Positions 17,386-24,852 of a DNA stretch of 36,899 nucleotides are shown piece after piece (position 1 is the first letter of the stretch; each line of letters starts with the position of its first letter). The position numbers and the translations under genes were made by a program. The notes under the pieces were generated by a model that worked only from the letters and a program-made list of their open reading frames with translations, made no database searches and was not told the DNA's origin. Source of the stretch: Candidatus Gastranaerophilales bacterium (GTDB taxonomy: Bacteria > Cyanobacteriota > Vampirovibrionia > Gastranaerophilales > Gastranaerophilaceae); NCBI GenBank assembly GCA_944322685.1, contig CALUPP010000086.1, forward strand, positions 1 to 36,899, read 5' to 3'.

Positions 17386-18270
17386 ATGGCTATTCAAGCA
17401 ATTTCATTCGGACAAGCTGATCCGGTACAAAAGAAAAACGCAATGCCCGCAGCAGCTACCGCAGCAGCAGTTCTCACAGCAGGCGGCGCTGCAACCGGCT
17501 ATTTCACAACAAAATTAAACGAAGACAAGTTTGTCAGAGCAGCAGTTGCTGATCAGGAAAAATCTGCTCAAAAAGACATCAAAAAAGCAGAAAAAGAACT
17601 CAATACTTTATTGAAAAAAGTCGACGGCGACGCTAAAACTAAATTCGACGCTGATATGAAAGCTCTTCAGGGCGACATCGACGCAAGAAAAGACTTAACA
17701 ACTGCTGAACAAAATCTTAAAAAAGCAGAAGCTGATTTTGCAAAAATGAAAGACAAAGACGGAAAAAGATTAGAAAACGTTTCCGAAGAAAAATTCAACA
17801 AAGCTCAAAAAGCAGTTGACGACGCAAAAACAGCTAAAGATACTGCATTCACAAAATACAACAAAGATGTTCCGGCTGAAAAAAGATTCAGCACCGAACA
17901 ACTCGAACAAAGAGGCAAAGACATCAAAAAAGCTGCATTAGAATCTTTGCAGGGCGATGACAAAAAAGCTGTTGAAACCGCTCAAAAAGTAATTACGGAA
18001 AAAACTCCCGTAATGAACGAAGCAAAAACAGCAGCAGAACATTTGAAAGATACAAAAGACATTTCTAAATCAGAAAATGCACTTGTTAAAAAATTCAAAG
18101 AAATGTTCTCACCCGGTGAAGGCAAAAAACGCACCGAAGAAGCTGAAAAATTAGTTCAAAAATTAACCAGCGCAGCTAAAAAATCAAAAGCAATGCTTTA
18201 CGGCGGAATCGGCCTCGTTGTAGGCGCAGCTGCAATGCTCGTTGCTCACTTTTCAAACAAAAAAGCTTAA
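17386..18270 (+). CDS. Unrecognised Lys/Ala-rich coiled-coil protein, likely abundant
   Basis: 294 residues, no family recognised. The N-terminus MAIQAISFGQADPVQKKN is followed by an Ala-rich hydrophobic segment (about residues 19-40). Residues about 50-265 are a highly charged alpha-helical, probably coiled-coil rod rich in Lys, Glu, Asp and Ala (KKAEKELNTLLKKVDGDAK; KAQKAVDDAKTAKDTAF). It ends with a hydrophobic helix (MLYGGIGLVVGAAAMLVAHF, about 269-288) and the tail SNKKA. So it may be anchored at one or both ends with the rod on one face of the membrane. A near-ideal GGAGG, a narrow codon set (GCA/GCT, AAA, GAA) and a strong terminator suggest high expression. Possible roles are structural or surface; this is inference only. 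Confidence 0.75.
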   Translation: MAIQAISFGQADPVQKKNAMPAAATAAAVLTAGGAATGYFTTKLNEDKFVRAAVADQEKSAQKDIKKAEKELNTLLKKVDGDAKTKFDADMKALQGDIDARKDLTTAEQNLKKAEADFAKMKDKDGKRLENVSEEKFNKAQKAVDDAKTAKDTAFTKYNKDVPAEKRFSTEQLEQRGKDIKKAALESLQGDDKKAVETAQKVITEKTPVMNEAKTAAEHLKDTKDISKSENALVKKFKEMFSPGEGKKRTEEAEKLVQKLTSAAKKSKAMLYGGIGLVVGAAAMLVAHFSNKKA

Positions 18271-18300
18271 TTAGTCACATTTAACTTCTAACAATAAAGC

Positions 18301-18331
18301 AAAAGAGTCCGATTATGTCGGGCTCTTTTGT
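18301..18331 (+). terminator. Rho-independent terminator after the coiled-coil gene
   Basis: A 12-bp stem AAAAGAGTCCGA (18301-18312) / TCGGGCTCTTTT (18318-18329) with one G-T pair and a 5-base loop, followed by GTT. Confidence 0.85.
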
Positions 18332-18334
18332 TAT

Positions 18335-18363
18335 AAGACAAAGATTGTATTTTTTGATATAAT
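18335..18363 (+). promoter_or_regulatory. Promoter of the YajQ-family gene
   Basis: -35 AAGACA (18335-18340), a 17-bp spacer and an extended -10 TGATATAAT ending at 18363. The leader of about 25 bases carries CGGAGG before the ATG at 18395. Confidence 0.5.
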
Positions 18364-18394
18364 AAATTAAAAATTTACAACGGAGGATAAAGAC

Positions 18395-18895
18395 ATGGCA
18401 AAAGACAGCAGCTTTGATGTGGTATCGGAATTCGACAAACAAGAACTTTTGAACGCAGTCGACCAGACAATGCGCGATATTAATTCCAGATTTGATTTAA
18501 AAAACACAAATTCCACAATTGAGCTCGACGCTGACAAAACAATCACAATTACCACCGCTGATGACATGAAACTCAGAAATATTTTGGATATCCTCCAGTC
18601 AAAACTCGTAAAAAGAAACCTCGACATAAAAATACTTGATCCGCAGCCCGCAGAAAACGCTCTGGGCGGAAATATCAGACAGGTTTTCAACTTAAAAAAA
18701 GGTTTGTCTCAAGAAATCGCAAAAAAAATAGTCGCGGACATAAAAAACTCAAAAATCAAGGTACAAGCCTCAATTCAAGGTGAACAGGTCAGAGTTTCGG
18801 GCAAAAGCAGGGATGATTTGCAAGAAGTCATAAAACTGCTCAAAGGAAACATCGACGCGTACAATTTGCCGCTGCAATTCACAAATTACCGCTAA
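18395..18895 (+). CDS. yajQ: YajQ-family (UPF0234) nucleotide-binding protein
   Basis: 166 residues, the family's usual size (about 160-165). The N-terminal signature DSSFDVVSEFDKQELLNAVD and the following RDINSRFDLKNT are diagnostic, as is the C-terminal VRVSGKSRDDLQEVIKLLKG with the ending LPLQFTNYR. The fold is a tandem ferredoxin-like repeat. Known members bind cyclic di-GMP or other nucleotides, and some affect transcription or stress. Which ligand applies here is unknown. GGAGG lies 8 bases before the ATG. It is transcribed alone, from its own promoter after the terminator of the preceding gene. Confidence 0.95.
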   Translation: MAKDSSFDVVSEFDKQELLNAVDQTMRDINSRFDLKNTNSTIELDADKTITITTADDMKLRNILDILQSKLVKRNLDIKILDPQPAENALGGNIRQVFNLKKGLSQEIAKKIVADIKNSKIKVQASIQGEQVRVSGKSRDDLQEVIKLLKGNIDAYNLPLQFTNYR

Positions 18896-18916
18896 ATTCC
18901 AACTTTTCCAAATAAA

Positions 18917-18945
18917 AAGCCGCCTTACGGGGCAGCTTAAATTTT
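18917..18945 (+). terminator. Weak possible terminator after yajQ
   Basis: Stem AAGC.GCC (18917-18924) / GGC.GCTT (18931-18938) with one C-A mismatch and a 6-base loop, followed by TAAATTTT. It is weaker than the other terminators in this window. Confidence 0.35.
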
Positions 18946-19085
18946 CATCATGGAGAAAAGGAGTGGAAGAGAAAGTATAAAAGAGAATTGGCTACATGTA
19001 TATAATGCCCATTTTTTTGATTTTTTAAACATATACAACGTATATATTTTACATATCTTTACAAATGGCTGATTTTTTTGAAATT

Positions 19086-19094
19086 TGATAAAAT
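19086..19094 (+). promoter_or_regulatory. Extended -10 element upstream of the LeuC-type gene
   Basis: TGATAAAAT, matching the extended -10 (TGN-TAAAAT), lies 33 bp before the ATG. No convincing -35 is visible. The leader contains GGGGG just before the ATG. Confidence 0.35.
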
Positions 19095-19127
19095 AAATAA
19101 AAATACTGTTAGCAAGGACGGGGGAAA

Positions 19128-20375
19128 ATGGGACAAACAATCGCAGAAAAGATAATTTCGCAGCACGCAGGCAAAGAGGTAAAAGCCGGAGAACTTTGCA
19201 TTGCAAAAGTGGACGTAGCAGCGGTTCAGGATGGCACAGGGCCGTTGATGGTACAGGAATTTAAAAAACTCGGCAAAAAAACACTCGCAAACCCGTCAAG
19301 AAGCATACTTTTTATTGACCATGCGTCCCCCAGCCCCAGAAAAGAGCTTTCAAACACGCATTTGGTGCTGAGAGAATTCGCCAAGGAAACCGGAGCCGTC
19401 ATGTCCGATACAGGGGCCGGCGTTTGCCACCAAAGGCTCGTAGAATCGTTTGTAAATCCGGGCGAAATCCTTGTCGGCGCAGATTCGCACACATGCACAT
19501 CCGGCGCTTTAGGCGCATTCGCAACGGGAATGGGCTCAACAGACATTGCTGTCGCCATGGCGCTGGGAAAAACTTGGCTTAAAGTGCCTTCAACATTCAA
19601 AATCGAGGTAAACGGAGAGTTTCAGAAAGGAGTTTACGCAAAAGATTTGATTTTGCACCTCATCGGTCTTATAGGTGCGGACGGCGCAACATACAGAGCG
19701 CTTGAATTTTGCGGCACAACCATAGAAAATATGACAATGTCCGACCGTTTTACGCTTGCGAACATGGCTGTCGAAGCTGGAGCAAAGGCCGGGTTGTTTT
19801 CTGCCGACGAAAAAACAAAAAAATACCTTGAAGAACAGGGACGCAGCGACAAATTCAAAGAAATCAAGCCGGATGCCGACGCGGTTTATGAAAAAGTAAT
19901 AAAAATTGACGCCTCAAAGCTTGAACCGACAGTTTCGTGCCCGCATACGGTCGACAACACAAAACCGGCGAAAGATTTGAAAGATGTAAAGGTAAATCAG
20001 GTTTTTATCGGCACATGCACGAACGGACGAATTGAAGATTTGAGAATTGCGGCAAAAATCCTCAAAAATAAAAAAATAAACCCTGATGTACGCCTGATTG
20101 TGGTGCCGGCGTCTCAAAAAGTTTATTTGCAGGCAATGGACGAGGGGCTTTTGAGGGTATTTGTCGAAGCAGGAGGCCAAATTCTCGGCCCGGGCTGCGG
20201 GCCTTGTGTGGGCGTGCATGCAGGGGTACTCGGCGACGGAGAAGTTTGTCTTGCAACGCAAAACAGGAATTTTCAGGGCCGCATGGGCAACACAAAAGGA
20301 TTTATCTACCTATCATCGCCCGCAACGGCGGCTGCGTCGGCAATTACGGGCTATATAACGCCTGCTGACGAATAA
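19128..20375 (+). CDS. leuC: Aconitase-family hydrolyase large subunit (LeuC-type 3-isopropylmalate dehydratase)
   Basis: An iron-sulfur hydrolyase of leucine synthesis (2- to 3-isopropylmalate) or a close relative such as homoaconitase. The 415 residues match the shorter, archaeal-type LeuC2 rather than the enterobacterial 466-residue form. The [4Fe-4S] ligands are Cys297 (FIGTCTNGR) and Cys357/Cys360 (GPGCGPC). DSHTCTSGALGA and the later MGNTKGFIYLSSPATAAASA are also conserved. The separate small subunit (LeuD swivelling domain) should be needed for activity, but the next 486 bases hold only non-coding DNA and a tiny ORF, so it must be elsewhere. A GGGGG-type SD sits 3-7 bases before the ATG. 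Because LeuC and homoaconitase are hard to tell apart, the name is provisional. Confidence 0.88.
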   Translation: MGQTIAEKIISQHAGKEVKAGELCIAKVDVAAVQDGTGPLMVQEFKKLGKKTLANPSRSILFIDHASPSPRKELSNTHLVLREFAKETGAVMSDTGAGVCHQRLVESFVNPGEILVGADSHTCTSGALGAFATGMGSTDIAVAMALGKTWLKVPSTFKIEVNGEFQKGVYAKDLILHLIGLIGADGATYRALEFCGTTIENMTMSDRFTLANMAVEAGAKAGLFSADEKTKKYLEEQGRSDKFKEIKPDADAVYEKVIKIDASKLEPTVSCPHTVDNTKPAKDLKDVKVNQVFIGTCTNGRIEDLRIAAKILKNKKINPDVRLIVVPASQKVYLQAMDEGLLRVFVEAGGQILGPGCGPCVGVHAGVLGDGEVCLATQNRNFQGRMGNTKGFIYLSSPATAAASAITGYITPADE

Positions 20376-20637
20376 AATATTAATTTTACAGCCCCAAAAT
20401 ACTATTAATGGATTATTTCGGGCAATTTGCAAAAGTTATTCAAAAATATGTGCGATTTTCTTTGACTGTCGGCACAAAAGCCGGATTGCAGCTATTTTGG
20501 GTAGTTTTTCGTGCATTTTTTAGCAAATATCTCAAAGAACCGATAAGAAACGCAAATTTTGCATAAAACAAACATTATTGTAAAGAAATATTAAGAAAGT
20601 ATATACTCTGTTACAATAGGCGTTTTCCGGAATATAG

Positions 20638-20666
20638 TTGACTTTCAGAAAAAATAAGTATAAAAT
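20638..20666 (+). promoter_or_regulatory. Promoter with a long leader before the 120-residue gene
   Basis: -35 TTGACT (20638-20643), a 17-bp spacer and -10 TAAAAT (20661-20666). Predicted start near 20673, leaving a leader of about 190 bases. Confidence 0.6.
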
Positions 20667-20717
20667 TTAAAAAAATTTGTATATATTTTTTAAATTAACT
20701 AGCAAAAAAATTTCGTT

Positions 20718-20775
20718 TCGTGTTTTATAGCATGCAACAGGAATTAATTAAAAAAAATTAATAGCCGGAACACGA
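20718..20775 (+). promoter_or_regulatory. Nested inverted repeats in a 5' leader (possible structured RNA)
   Basis: Outer pairing TCGTGTT (20718-20724) with AACACGA (20769-20775); inner hairpin ATTAATT (20743-20749) with AATTAAT (20756-20762) around six A. Downstream, GGCCG and CGGCC (around 20780 and 20820) could also pair. The arrangement is like a regulatory leader, but no known class is recognised. Confidence 0.35.
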
Positions 20776-20776
20776 G

Positions 20777-20875
20777 ATGGGCCGCAAAGCTAAAAAAGCA
20801 AGAAACATCAAAAGCAAAACGGCCGAAAAACATAAAAATAATAATAATGGAGAGCAAATAAATGGCAGAACTTAA
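20777..20875 (+). CDS. Possible 32-residue basic ORF overlapping the next gene
   Basis: ATG at 20777 opens MGRKAKKARNIKSKTAEKHK followed by 12 more residues (Asn-rich) and stops at 20873-20875, inside the next gene's start region. It is very Lys/Arg-rich and has no clear Shine-Dalgarno. It may be a leader peptide or a chance ORF. Confidence 0.25.
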   Translation: MGRKAKKARNIKSKTAEKHKNNNNGEQINGRT

Positions 20876-21224
20876 CAACAATTTAAATGTCGGCGCGATG
20901 TCGCAGGGTTATGTTCCCAGCTTTAAGAAAGGCGAGGACAAAACTCCGCCTACTATCGAAGAAAAATCGGCAGCACCGAAAAAAGAGACTTCGCTGGACA
21001 ACGACCCCAAGGCCATTGCCGGAAAATCGCAGATAAGCAAGTCCTCCACTGTAAATTTCAAAGCAGACATGGATATGTTTATGAAAAACCCGAAACTCGC
21101 TATGCATGCCATAAATGCGGGCGATCACGCATACGAGCTTATGGAAGCCGACGGCGTTGCGAATGCTTATGAAAAAGCCTGCTGCGGCTCGCTGGATGCG
21201 GCATACGAAAAATGCAAAAAATAA
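20862..21224 (+). CDS. Small hypothetical protein, function unknown
   Basis: 120 residues, no family recognised. Residues about 1-60 look disordered (Asn, Lys, Glu, Ser, Pro; SFKKGEDKTPPTIEEKSAAP). Residues about 65-120 form a probably helical domain starting VNFKADMDMFMKNPKLAMHA and ending in a segment with three cysteines (ACCGSLDAAYEKCKK). No signal peptide or membrane helix is visible. GGAGAGC lies about 8 bases upstream of the ATG, a usable Shine-Dalgarno. It lies just before nadK, whose own promoter overlaps the gap, so it is probably transcribed from the promoter at 20638. Confidence 0.65.
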   Translation: MAELNNNLNVGAMSQGYVPSFKKGEDKTPPTIEEKSAAPKKETSLDNDPKAIAGKSQISKSSTVNFKADMDMFMKNPKLAMHAINAGDHAYELMEADGVANAYEKACCGSLDAAYEKCKK

Positions 21225-21245
21225 GCTTAAATAAATAGTTTATTG

Positions 21246-21251
21246 TATAAT
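21246..21251 (+). promoter_or_regulatory. -10 box of nadK, predicted leaderless transcript
   Basis: A perfect TATAAT ends exactly 6 bases before the ATG at 21258, placing +1 on the start codon. The -35 region is poor (AAGCTT-like at 21223-21228), so the strength is uncertain. Confidence 0.5.
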
Positions 21252-21257
21252 TTTCAT

Positions 21258-22097
21258 ATGGATATGTCAGACAAAACTCCAGATGAAAAGATTTCTTTCC
21301 AAAAAATTGCCATCGTCTACAACGAAGATGTGCAGAAATCTTTCTCCACGGCAAAAACAGTACAGGACGTGCTGAAAACGAACAATTTGCCATCAGAAAC
21401 AACACCGTCGACCAAAAAAATAGACGCTGATTTTGTAATCACGGCCGGGGGCGACGGAACATTGTTAAAAGCAGCGAGATTGTACCCGGAAACGCCAATT
21501 TTCGGGATAAATCTGGGCAGACTGGGTTTTTTGGCGCAATCAAAACCGGATGAAATCGAAAATGCGGTAAAAAAGCTCATATCCGGGGAATACACCATTG
21601 AAAAGCGGATGATGCTGGAAACAAAGGCCCCCAAAACAACCGCGCTGAACGATATTGTCATAAAAGGCGACTCTTTTTCGAGGACATCGCGGCTGGATTT
21701 GTCAATAAACGGAAAGCGGGTCTGCGATTACCTTGCGGACGGGCTGATTATTTCAACTCCGACGGGTTCAACGGCTTATACGCTTTCTGCGGGCGGGCCG
21801 GTGATTTATCCGGCGATGGATGCGGTCGTAATTGTTCCGATTTGCCCGCATACACTGACAGCGCGGCCGCTTGTGATTCCTGCGGATGAAAAAATAGAAA
21901 TTTCCGGCTGCGGAAGCTGCTCGGGGATGAAACTTTCAGCGGACGGGCAAAATACAATAGATATCAAGGAAAATCAAACAATAATTATCGAAAAAAGCCC
22001 AAAAACCGCAAAACTTGTGGTCTTAAAGAGAGAAAACAACGGATTTTACAGCCTTTTGAGGCAAAAACTGCAATGGGGGGTCGCACCGCGCGCATAG
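21258..22097 (+). CDS. nadK: NAD kinase
   Basis: Phosphorylates NAD to NADP, the only de novo source of NADP. The start is set at ATG 21258 (279 residues); the in-frame TTG at 21243 would lie upstream of the -10 box. The family's GGDG motif is at residues 64-67 (FVITAGGDGTLLKAAR), followed by NLGRLGFLAQ. The second domain shows ALNDIVIKG, the NAD-binding DGLIISTPTGSTAYTLSAGG and the ending block HTLTARPLVIP. Length and motif order are standard. There is no Shine-Dalgarno; TATAAT lies 6 bases upstream, suggesting a leaderless mRNA. recN starts one base after the stop, so the two are co-transcribed. Confidence 0.96.
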   Translation: MDMSDKTPDEKISFQKIAIVYNEDVQKSFSTAKTVQDVLKTNNLPSETTPSTKKIDADFVITAGGDGTLLKAARLYPETPIFGINLGRLGFLAQSKPDEIENAVKKLISGEYTIEKRMMLETKAPKTTALNDIVIKGDSFSRTSRLDLSINGKRVCDYLADGLIISTPTGSTAYTLSAGGPVIYPAMDAVVIVPICPHTLTARPLVIPADEKIEISGCGSCSGMKLSADGQNTIDIKENQTIIIEKSPKTAKLVVLKRENNGFYSLLRQKLQWGVAPRA

Positions 22098-22098
22098 T

Positions 22099-23751
22099 AT
22101 GATTAAATCGTTGAAAATAAATGATTTCATATTAATTGACGAGCTGGAAATCGCTTTTGACAGGGGATTTAACGTAATCACAGGCGAAACAGGAGCGGGA
22201 AAAAGCATAATTATCAACGCAATCGACCTCGCGTTCGGCGCAAGAGCCAGCAAAGAGGTCATAAAAACTGGCAAAAACCGTGCGGTTATTGAATTATTGC
22301 TAAATGTTTCGGAGGATTTTGCAAAAACACTGCTTGAGGAGCAGGGGATTGAGGTTTTTGGCAATGAACTGGTAATTTCGCGCGAAATCTCCGAATCAGG
22401 CACACGCTCAAGAATAAACGGCGTAATGGTTTCCCAGGACGTAATGAAAGGGATACGCGAGCAGCTAATCGACATACATTCGCAGCACATGACCTACACA
22501 TATATCCAGCCAAAGCACCATATAAGGCTTTTGGACAGCTACGGAGGGCCGGAGCACCTTGAAAAGCTGCAAAACTACAAAGAAATTTTCTCAAAATACA
22601 ATAACGTTGCAAAAAGGCTTGAGGAGGCGAAAAACAAGACCGAACTTTCCGAGCAGCAGGTAGAATTCTTAAAATTTCAAATAAATGAGATAGAAGAAGC
22701 CCATATTGAGGACATAAACGAGGATGAGCAGCTGGAAAACGAGCTTCAGGTGCTTGCTAACGCAGAAAAGCTGAAAGATTATACATATTCTTCGTACTGG
22801 AGCCTTTACGGCGATGATTCAGCCATTGTGCCGGTTTTGGGCAAAATAAAAACAAATATCAGCAAGGCTGGCGAGTTTGATACAAATCTTTCTGAAATTG
22901 AATCCGAATTAATCAACTGTCAGGAGGTTTTGAGGGATATTTCGTCCAGATTGCGGGATTATGCGGAAAATATGGAGCTTGATGAAGCAAGATTGAACGA
23001 TATCCAGGAGCGGCTAGACACGCTGGAGAAAATCAAGCGCAAATACGGCAATTCGCTGGAAAAAGTGCTTGAAACTTACGACGGATTCGTGAAAGAGCTA
23101 AATTCGGTTGAATTTTCGGAGGAAGAAATCCAAAAACTTGAGGCGCAAAAGGCTGATTTGCTCCAAAAAATGACAGAAAGCGCCAAAAATCTTACCCAAT
23201 CGCGCAAAACTATCGCCAAAAAGCTCGGCAGCGTGCTCAGCGAGGAGCTGGAAAAGCTGGATATGCCGAAAGTAAGGTTCGAAATCGGCATAAACGCTTG
23301 TGATTTCAATGCTAACGGCGCAGACAACGTGGAATTTTTAATTTCAACGAACGTTTCGGAAGCGCCAAAACCGCTGGCAAAAATAGCCTCGGGCGGCGAG
23401 ATTTCTCGCGTCATGCTGGCGATTAAGACGATTTTTGCGAACACGGACAGCATAAACACCATTATTTTCGACGAAATCGACACGGGAATATCCGGAAAAG
23501 CTTGCCAGGCGGTCGCCGAGGAGATTTCTTCGCTCGCAAAATCGCACCAAATCATCTCAATAACCCACCAGCCAATCATTGCGGCAAAAGCCGACCGGCA
23601 TTTTTACGTTTCAAAAAGCCAGGAGGACCGCACGAGGGTGAAAGTTTACACGCTGGACGAAGAAAACAGGGTTAAGGCCATTGCAATGCTTGCTGCGGGC
23701 GATATTACGGAGGATTCGATTAAATTTGCAAAACAGCTGATAAATGCGTGA
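22099..23751 (+). CDS. recN: DNA repair protein RecN (SMC-like ATPase)
   Basis: Acts in recombinational repair of double-strand breaks. The 550 residues match the usual length. Walker A is GETGAGKS (residues 29-36). The ABC signature is ASGGEISR (SGGE at 431-434), and Walker B/D-loop is IIFDEIDTGISGKA (Asp458, Glu459). A Lys/Glu-rich coiled coil fills about residues 150-360 with the hinge between. The C-terminal SITHQPIIAAKADRHFYVSK is typical of RecN. It starts one base after nadK ends, with no separate Shine-Dalgarno, so it depends on coupling. The nadK-recN arrangement is found in many bacteria. Confidence 0.97.
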   Translation: MIKSLKINDFILIDELEIAFDRGFNVITGETGAGKSIIINAIDLAFGARASKEVIKTGKNRAVIELLLNVSEDFAKTLLEEQGIEVFGNELVISREISESGTRSRINGVMVSQDVMKGIREQLIDIHSQHMTYTYIQPKHHIRLLDSYGGPEHLEKLQNYKEIFSKYNNVAKRLEEAKNKTELSEQQVEFLKFQINEIEEAHIEDINEDEQLENELQVLANAEKLKDYTYSSYWSLYGDDSAIVPVLGKIKTNISKAGEFDTNLSEIESELINCQEVLRDISSRLRDYAENMELDEARLNDIQERLDTLEKIKRKYGNSLEKVLETYDGFVKELNSVEFSEEEIQKLEAQKADLLQKMTESAKNLTQSRKTIAKKLGSVLSEELEKLDMPKVRFEIGINACDFNANGADNVEFLISTNVSEAPKPLAKIASGGEISRVMLAIKTIFANTDSINTIIFDEIDTGISGKACQAVAEEISSLAKSHQIISITHQPIIAAKADRHFYVSKSQEDRTRVKVYTLDEENRVKAIAMLAAGDITEDSIKFAKQLINA

Positions 23752-23777
23752 ATTTTGCCTAAAATTCGGGGAGTTAT

Positions 23778-23894
23778 ATGCAAAATTTCACAAAAAAGGG
23801 CTTAAACTTGCTCATTAAACGCAAAAAGCCGGACAAATCTTGCGCCCATTCCCAAAAATCCCAGTTTTCGCGGCAATTTTGCAACGCAGCTTGA
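23778..23894 (+). CDS. Possible 38-residue basic small ORF downstream of recN
   Basis: ATG at 23778 has GGGGAG about 5 bases upstream and opens 38 codons to TGA at 23892-23894. The product begins MQNFTKKGLNLLIKRKKPDK and is basic, with two cysteines in the second half. No homology is recognised. The remainder of the 231-base gap to metF is AT-rich with an 8-bp inverted repeat (23891-23898 / 23906-23913) but no T-run. Confidence 0.3.
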   Translation: MQNFTKKGLNLLIKRKKPDKSCAHSQKSQFSRQFCNAA

Positions 23895-23982
23895 AAATAT
23901 CAAAGATTTTCAAAAAATCGCCAAAACCAATAATAAAAAAACACATTCAGCGCCCCGAAAAGGCAGCAGCAAAGCAAATAAA

Positions 23983-24852
23983 CTAAAACCGCTGCAAAAT
24001 CGAGCCCAAAATCCCCGAAAGAGCCGCAGATTTGTTCAGTGTGTAAAAATGAATGCCCTTAACCCCTGCATTTATGAGCTCCTGGCATTGTGCAGCCGCG
24101 AATTCAACGCCGATTTCCCGCACGGAGGCCGAATCGTCCTTGTATTTTTCGATTTTCTCAAGGAATTTCGCAGGAACGGTCACTCTGCACAAATTTGTCA
24201 TTTTTTCGAGCTGTTTAAAAGAAGTTACGGGCAAAATCCCCGGAATAATCGGGATAGCTATGCCGATTTTCGCACAAAGCTCCAAAAATATGAAAAATTT
24301 TGAATTATCAAAGAAAAGCTGGGTAAAAATAACGTCTGCTCCCTTGTCGACCTTGAATTTCAGCCATTTTAAATCTTCCTCCAATGAAGAAGAATCAATA
24401 TGCCCCTCCGGATAGCCCGCAACGGCCGCAGAGAGCTTGTGATCGGACTTTATGTAAGAAACAAGGTCGCTTGCATGCCGGAAATCCGAAAAATACGCGC
24501 CCTCCGGGATATCACCGCGCAAAGCGAGAACATTTTTGACGCCGAGCTGCTCAAGGTTGGTCATATAGGAGCGGATGTTCGCAAAACTCGAAGAAACGCA
24601 GGTAAAATGCGGCATTGGCTCAATATTCAGCTCGGTTTTGAGCCTTTTTACGATGCCGACAGATTGGTTTGCGTTGCTTCCTCCCGCGCCGTAGGTTACG
24701 GAAACCAATGCGGGGTTAAAATTTTTAAGAATTTTCAGTTCGTTAAATAATTTATCCTCTTTTTCGCCGTTTTCGTCGTCTTTTGGCGGAAAAATTTCGT
24801 ATGAAATCACAGTTTTGTCCTGTGAATAAATTTCTTTCAGTGTTTTAGTCAT
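23983..24852 (-). CDS. metF: 5,10-methylenetetrahydrofolate reductase
   Basis: A flavoprotein that reduces 5,10-methylene-THF to 5-methyl-THF, feeding methionine synthesis. Its 289 residues are near the bacterial MetF length (about 290-300). The substrate and flavin site motifs are visible: ISYEIFPPKDDENGEKED (catalytic Glu in the YEIFPPK segment), VSVTYGAGGSNANQSVGIV, VLALRGDIPEG, AGYPEGHIDS, and DVIFTQLFFDN, with GIHFYTLNKS at the C-terminus. It overlaps the upstream recombinase gene by 8 bp (ATG inside the last codons of xer), so it is translated by coupling after it. There is no separate promoter between them. Confidence 0.95.
   Translation of the reverse strand: MTKTLKEIYSQDKTVISYEIFPPKDDENGEKEDKLFNELKILKNFNPALVSVTYGAGGSNANQSVGIVKRLKTELNIEPMPHFTCVSSSFANIRSYMTNLEQLGVKNVLALRGDIPEGAYFSDFRHASDLVSYIKSDHKLSAAVAGYPEGHIDSSSLEEDLKWLKFKVDKGADVIFTQLFFDNSKFFIFLELCAKIGIAIPIIPGILPVTSFKQLEKMTNLCRVTVPAKFLEKIEKYKDDSASVREIGVEFAAAQCQELINAGVKGIHFYTLNKSAALSGILGSILQRF

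Larger units (their letters stand above)
20376..20861. other. Intergenic region with a promoter and a structured leader
   Basis: 486 AT-rich bases without a sizeable ORF. 20376-20630 shows nothing definite apart from a weak imperfect hairpin (near 20393-20423). 20638-20666 is a good promoter. 20718-20775 forms nested pairings. 20777-20875 could encode 32 residues. I found no match to a riboswitch class I know. Confidence 0.5.

Noticed and set aside
18950-19072. 40-codon ORF before the leuC-type gene
   Set aside because: No ribosome site, very AT-rich and Phe/Tyr/Ile-heavy; looks like chance.
21243-21257. TTG start for nadK
   Set aside because: It would lie upstream of the predicted -10 box; ATG 21258 is the better choice.
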